Position numbers and translations under genes: made by a program | In this document: positions 61,507 to 64,000 of the stretch, one piece after another | How the letters are laid out: every line of letters begins with the position of its first letter | Numbering within the stretch: the first letter of the stretch is position 1 | Notes under the pieces: generated by a model | What the model saw: the letters and a program-made list of their open reading frames with translations, nothing else | Told to the model about the DNA's origin: nothing | The model's database searches: none | Assembly (NCBI RefSeq): GCF_016921195.1 | Contig: NZ_JAFGYF010000002.1 | Location: 248,001-312,000, forward strand | DNA length: 64,000 bases | Source: Cellulosimicrobium cellulans | GTDB taxonomy: Bacteria > Actinomycetota > Actinomycetes > Actinomycetales > Cellulomonadaceae | Direction of reading: 5' to 3'

Positions 61507-62214
61507 TCAGGCGTCACTCCGGACGAAGCGTGCCGAGCCCGCCGCGCCCAGGAGAGCGAGCCAGACGAGCGCCACGACCGTGCCCGCGGTCGTGTCCAGG
61601 AGTTCCGGCGCCGGGTCGTACCAGGTCGACGCTGCGCGGTCGGGCAGCCACCGGGCGAGGTCCGTGGCCTGCGCAGCGACGGGCGGCACGACGACCACGA
61701 GCACGAGCACCGCCACGAGCGCGGGCACGAGGTGGCGGACCAGCAGCGCCTGCGCGTGCGCGAGCAGGCCGACGACCACGAGGTAGGCCGCGGCACCGAG
61801 CAGCCGCGTCGCGTCGGGCGTGTCAGGAGCGACCGGCGCCTCGACGACGCGCTGGACCACCAGCGCCGTCGTGAAGCCCGCCGCGAGGGTGACGGCCGAC
61901 GTGGCGGTGAGCACGAGGGCCGTGGCGAGGGTCTTGGCCGCGACCAGCCGGCCCCGGCGCGGCACGGCGGCCAGCGACGTCAGCATCTGACGCCCCGCGT
62001 ACTCGTGCGCGACGGGGACGACGCCGAGGAGGGCGAGGACCGCGACGACGAACGGCACGACGCGCAGCGCCAGCTCCGCGGGCGAGACCGCGGCGTCGGC
62101 CGCCGCCGCCGACGCCGCGAGAGCGGCCGCCACGAGCGACCCGAGGACGGGAGCGGCGACCGCTGCGAGCACCGCCAGGGGCAGGGTGCGGAGCTTGTCG
62201 AGCTCGGCCCTCAT
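61507..62214 (-). CDS. ABC-2 type transporter permease, second subunit
   Basis: The 235-residue protein has six hydrophobic segments and a short soluble part with VAHEYAGRQMLTSLAAVPRRG, the block after helix two that is typical of ABC-2 permeases. It ends RFVRSDA. It is related in plan to the neighbouring permease (the ISTTLAAVPGR block there matches LTSLAAVPRRG here), so the two may form a heterodimer with the ATPase upstream. Substrate unknown; such transporters often give resistance to peptides or act with a two-component system. ATGA overlap with the preceding gene. Confidence 0.85.
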   Translation of the reverse strand: MRAELDKLRTLPLAVLAAVAAPVLGSLVAAALAASAAAADAAVSPAELALRVVPFVVAVLALLGVVPVAHEYAGRQMLTSLAAVPRRGRLVAAKTLATALVLTATSAVTLAAGFTTALVVQRVVEAPVAPDTPDATRLLGAAAYLVVVGLLAHAQALLVRHLVPALVAVLVLVVVVPPVAAQATDLARWLPDRAASTWYDPAPELLDTTAGTVVALVWLALLGAAGSARFVRSDA

Positions 62215-62999
62215 GCGTCCCTCCGGCGCAGCACGACCCCCGCGACGGCGAGCAGCGCGAGCGCCCACGCGGTCATGACGAGCGCGCCCGGGCCCGCGGC
62301 GAGCCCGCCATCGACGGTCGCGACGCCGCCGAACAGCCGTCGGCCCGCCATGTCCGGGAGCCAGTGCGCGAGCGGCGTGAGGAACGTCAGCAGGAGCGAG
62401 AACGACACGAGCGAGCTGTTGACGACGAGGACGACCAGCGGGACGACGCCGCTGCGCGTCAGGACGGTCACCGCGAGCGCGACGAGGGAGGTGAGCGTCC
62501 AGTACAGCGCGCCGCCGAGGCATCGCACGACCGCGTCGGCGACCGGGACGGTGCTCGTCGCGGCGTCAACGATCACGACCTCCGCCACGCCGAGCGACGA
62601 CGGGATCGCGAGCGCAGCCGCCGTGAGCACGAGGAGCACGACCGTGGCCGCCTTCGCCACGAGGAGCGTCGTGCGGCCGGGGACCGCGGCGAGGGTCGTG
62701 CTGATCTGGCGACCGCCACCGGCGTCCGTGCTGTTCGTGGTGTACTCGCTGCCCATGACGACGACGCCGAGGACCACGGCCCCGACCGTGCCGAGCGGCA
62801 TGGCCGCGAACGCCGTGTCGAACGCCGAGCCGAACGCGGTGTCCTGCGGACGACCCGCGAGGAGAGCGTCGCGCACCCCGGTCGCGTTGAGCCACGTCAG
62901 GGCCGCCGACCCGACGACGGCCACACCGGCTCCGGCCCACACCGCCGGGAGCGTGAGCGCCTTGCGCAGCTCGGCGACGAGGGCGCGCCAGAGCCTCAT
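62211..62999 (-). CDS. ABC-2 type transporter permease, first subunit
   Basis: The 262-residue membrane protein has about six helices. The motif region MGSEYTTNSTDAGGGRQISTTLAAVPGR matches the pattern EYxxxxxxxxLxxVPxR found in permeases of this group. Expressed with the ATPase gene upstream and the second permease downstream through two ATGA overlaps, so one complex is likely. It carries the C-terminal GVVLRRRDA tail. Substrate is unknown. Confidence 0.86.
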   Translation of the reverse strand: MRLWRALVAELRKALTLPAVWAGAGVAVVGSAALTWLNATGVRDALLAGRPQDTAFGSAFDTAFAAMPLGTVGAVVLGVVVMGSEYTTNSTDAGGGRQISTTLAAVPGRTTLLVAKAATVVLLVLTAAALAIPSSLGVAEVVIVDAATSTVPVADAVVRCLGGALYWTLTSLVALAVTVLTRSGVVPLVVLVVNSSLVSFSLLLTFLTPLAHWLPDMAGRRLFGGVATVDGGLAAGPGALVMTAWALALLAVAGVVLRRRDA

Positions 63000-63706
63000 C
63001 GGGCGCTCTCCGGCGCCGCGGTGAGCGCGAAGAACGCCTGCTCCAGATCCTGGTACCCGGCCGTCACGGCGTCGAGCGTCCCGCTCGCCACGACCCGACC
63101 CTCGCAGATCACGACCAGGTCGTCGGCCGTGCCCGCGACCTCGCCCATGAGGTGGCTGGACAGCAGGACGGTCCCGCCGGCGTCCGCGTGAGCACGCAGG
63201 AGGCCGCGGATCCAGCGGATGCCCTCGGGGTCCAGCCCGTTGACGGGCTCGTCGAGCACGAGCGTCGCCGGCTCCCCGAGGAGCGCGCACGCGAGACCGA
63301 GCCGTCGGCCCATGCCGAGGGAGAACCGCCCGACCCGCACGTGCGCCGCCTCGGCCAGGCCGACCTGGTCGAGGACGGCGTCGACCCGCCCGCGCGGCAG
63401 GCCGTTGCTCCGTGCGACCCACGCCAGGTGGTCGCGCGCCCGCCGCGAACGGTGGGCGCCGGACCCGTCGAGCATCGACCCGACCACCCGGAGCGGGTCC
63501 CGCAGGGACCGGTACGGGCGGCCGTCGACGAGCGCGCGCCCCTCGTCGGCGCGGTCGAGGCCCAGCAGGACGCGGAGCGTGGAGGACTTGCCGGCGCCGT
63601 TCGGCCCGAGGAAGGCGGTGACCCTCCCGGGGGCCGCCTCGAAGGAGACGTGGTCGAGCACGGTGCGCGGCCCGTGACGCTTGACGAGCGAGTCGATCGT
63701 GAGCAT
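62996..63706 (-). CDS. ABC transporter ATP-binding protein
   Basis: The 236-residue ATPase has Walker A GPNGAGKSST, a signature FSLGMGRRLGLA (the S-x-G-M-x-R-R type seen in ABC-2 exporters), Walker B LVLDEPVNGLDPEG and the switch histidine in LSSHLMGEV. It should power the two permeases that follow, with ATGA coupling. It is the first gene of the minus-strand unit and divergent from a probable sensor kinase gene, across a region with two palindromes. Confidence 0.93.
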   Translation of the reverse strand: MLTIDSLVKRHGPRTVLDHVSFEAAPGRVTAFLGPNGAGKSSTLRVLLGLDRADEGRALVDGRPYRSLRDPLRVVGSMLDGSGAHRSRRARDHLAWVARSNGLPRGRVDAVLDQVGLAEAAHVRVGRFSLGMGRRLGLACALLGEPATLVLDEPVNGLDPEGIRWIRGLLRAHADAGGTVLLSSHLMGEVAGTADDLVVICEGRVVASGTLDAVTAGYQDLEQAFFALTAAPESAR

Positions 63707-63741
63707 GCCCCCATCCCAGCGACGCCCCGGGCACGGGTCAT

Positions 63742-63755
63742 CGGACCGCGGTCGG
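63742..63755. repeat. Imperfect palindrome, left operator-like site
   Basis: CGGACC-GC-GGTCGG, flanked by AT on the left; it shares the core ATCGGACC-GGTC with the site 47 bases to the right. Confidence 0.5.
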
Positions 63756-63788
63756 GACCTGTTCGCGCTCGCTCGGCCCCTGGGCCGT

Positions 63789-63802
63789 CGGACCGTGGTC
63801 CG
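63789..63802. repeat. Perfect palindrome, right operator-like site
   Basis: CGGACC-GT-GGTCCG is a perfect 6-bp inverted repeat about 25 bases before the -10 box of the rightward gene. Confidence 0.55.
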
Positions 63803-63825
63803 ATGTGCCGCGGGCGAGGCGTCTC

Positions 63826-63831
63826 TAGACT
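63826..63831 (+). promoter_or_regulatory. -10 box for the gene at the right edge
   Basis: TAGACT lies seven bases before the GTG at 63839. Confidence 0.5.
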
Positions 63832-63838
63832 CGCGGGT

Positions 63839-64000
63839 GTGCAGACCCGTACCCGGCCCGTGCTGCGCTCGCGGGCGTGGCCGGCCGCCGGGGGAGCGCT
63901 CGTCGCGCTCGTGCTCGTCGCGGCGACCGTCGGCGTCGACTCCCCGGTCGCGGCCCTCGTGGCCCTCCTCGCGCTGGCGGCGACGACCGTGACGGTGCTC
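63839..64000 (+). CDS. Probable sensor histidine kinase N-terminus (gene continues beyond window)
   Basis: Only the first 54 residues are visible: a basic start (QTRTRPVLRSRAWP) and two hydrophobic helices (AAGGALVALVLVAATVGVD and VAALVALLALAATTVTVL). This is the usual opening of actinobacterial sensor kinases with short multi-helix sensor domains, and such kinases are often divergent from ABC-2 transporter genes. No catalytic part is in the window, so the call rests mostly on context. A -10 box seven bases upstream supports the GTG and a leaderless mRNA. Confidence 0.5.
   Translation, partial: MQTRTRPVLRSRAWPAAGGALVALVLVAATVGVDSPVAALVALLALAATTVTVL

Overview
The window is a stretch of core chromosome from a very GC-rich actinobacterium. 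Gene content and order point to Micrococcales, in the Cellulomonas / Cellulosimicrobium / Isoptericola neighbourhood. That placement is my inference from synteny and family membership; no search was run. Lineage markers visible here are RbpA, WhiA, OpcA, an ANTAR response regulator of the PdtaR type, four-domain ribosomal protein S1, a class E (LAxTG) sortase substrate and an actinobacterial-type LexA box. Many genes start directly at ATG or GTG six or seven bases after an A-N-N-N-T type -10 box, so leaderless transcripts look common.

Layout. 1-5100: 3' part of gltB, then gltD and pyk. 5200-7900: a stand-alone nucleotidyltransferase, an odd tRNA with anticodon CAA, a PdtaR-like regulator and a GNAT acetyltransferase. 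7900-14900: thioesterase, polA, a methyltransferase, 6-phosphofructokinase and rpsA. 14900-22700: a half-size ABC exporter divergent from a MarR regulator, then coaE, pcp, an LAxTG-anchored surface protein and uvrB. 22700-26400: a yybP-ykoY manganese riboswitch with two tandem TerC genes, a YciI protein and an MBL hydrolase. 26500-34300: uvrA with a LexA box, an OsmC protein, uvrC, rapZ and yvcK. 34400-39900: whiA, then gap-pgk-tpiA with a strong hairpin after each gene, secG and rbpA. 39900-47550 (minus strand): tkt, tal, zwf, opcA, pgl and an O-methyltransferase. 47800-58600: ctaB, xerD, parA-scpA-scpB-rluB-aroH-cmk-plsC-EamA, a DUF1801 protein and der. 58600-64000: an unknown membrane protein, an FMN reductase / YczE pair divergent from a MarR gene over a 46-bp inverted repeat, an ABC-2 transporter, and the start of a probable sensor kinase.

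Most of this is housekeeping: central carbon metabolism (lower glycolysis and the oxidative and non-oxidative pentose phosphate branches), nucleotide excision repair (uvrA, uvrB, uvrC), chromosome segregation (parA, scpAB, xerD) and translation. I see no CRISPR array, prophage, insertion sequence or clear island. The parts most worth a second look are regulatory or RNA-based: the class I tRNA with a leucine-type CAA anticodon, the manganese riboswitch with a readable Shine-Dalgarno switch, two MarR operators with perfect inverted repeats, the hairpins inside the glycolytic operon, and paired palindromes between the last ABC transporter and the partial kinase gene.
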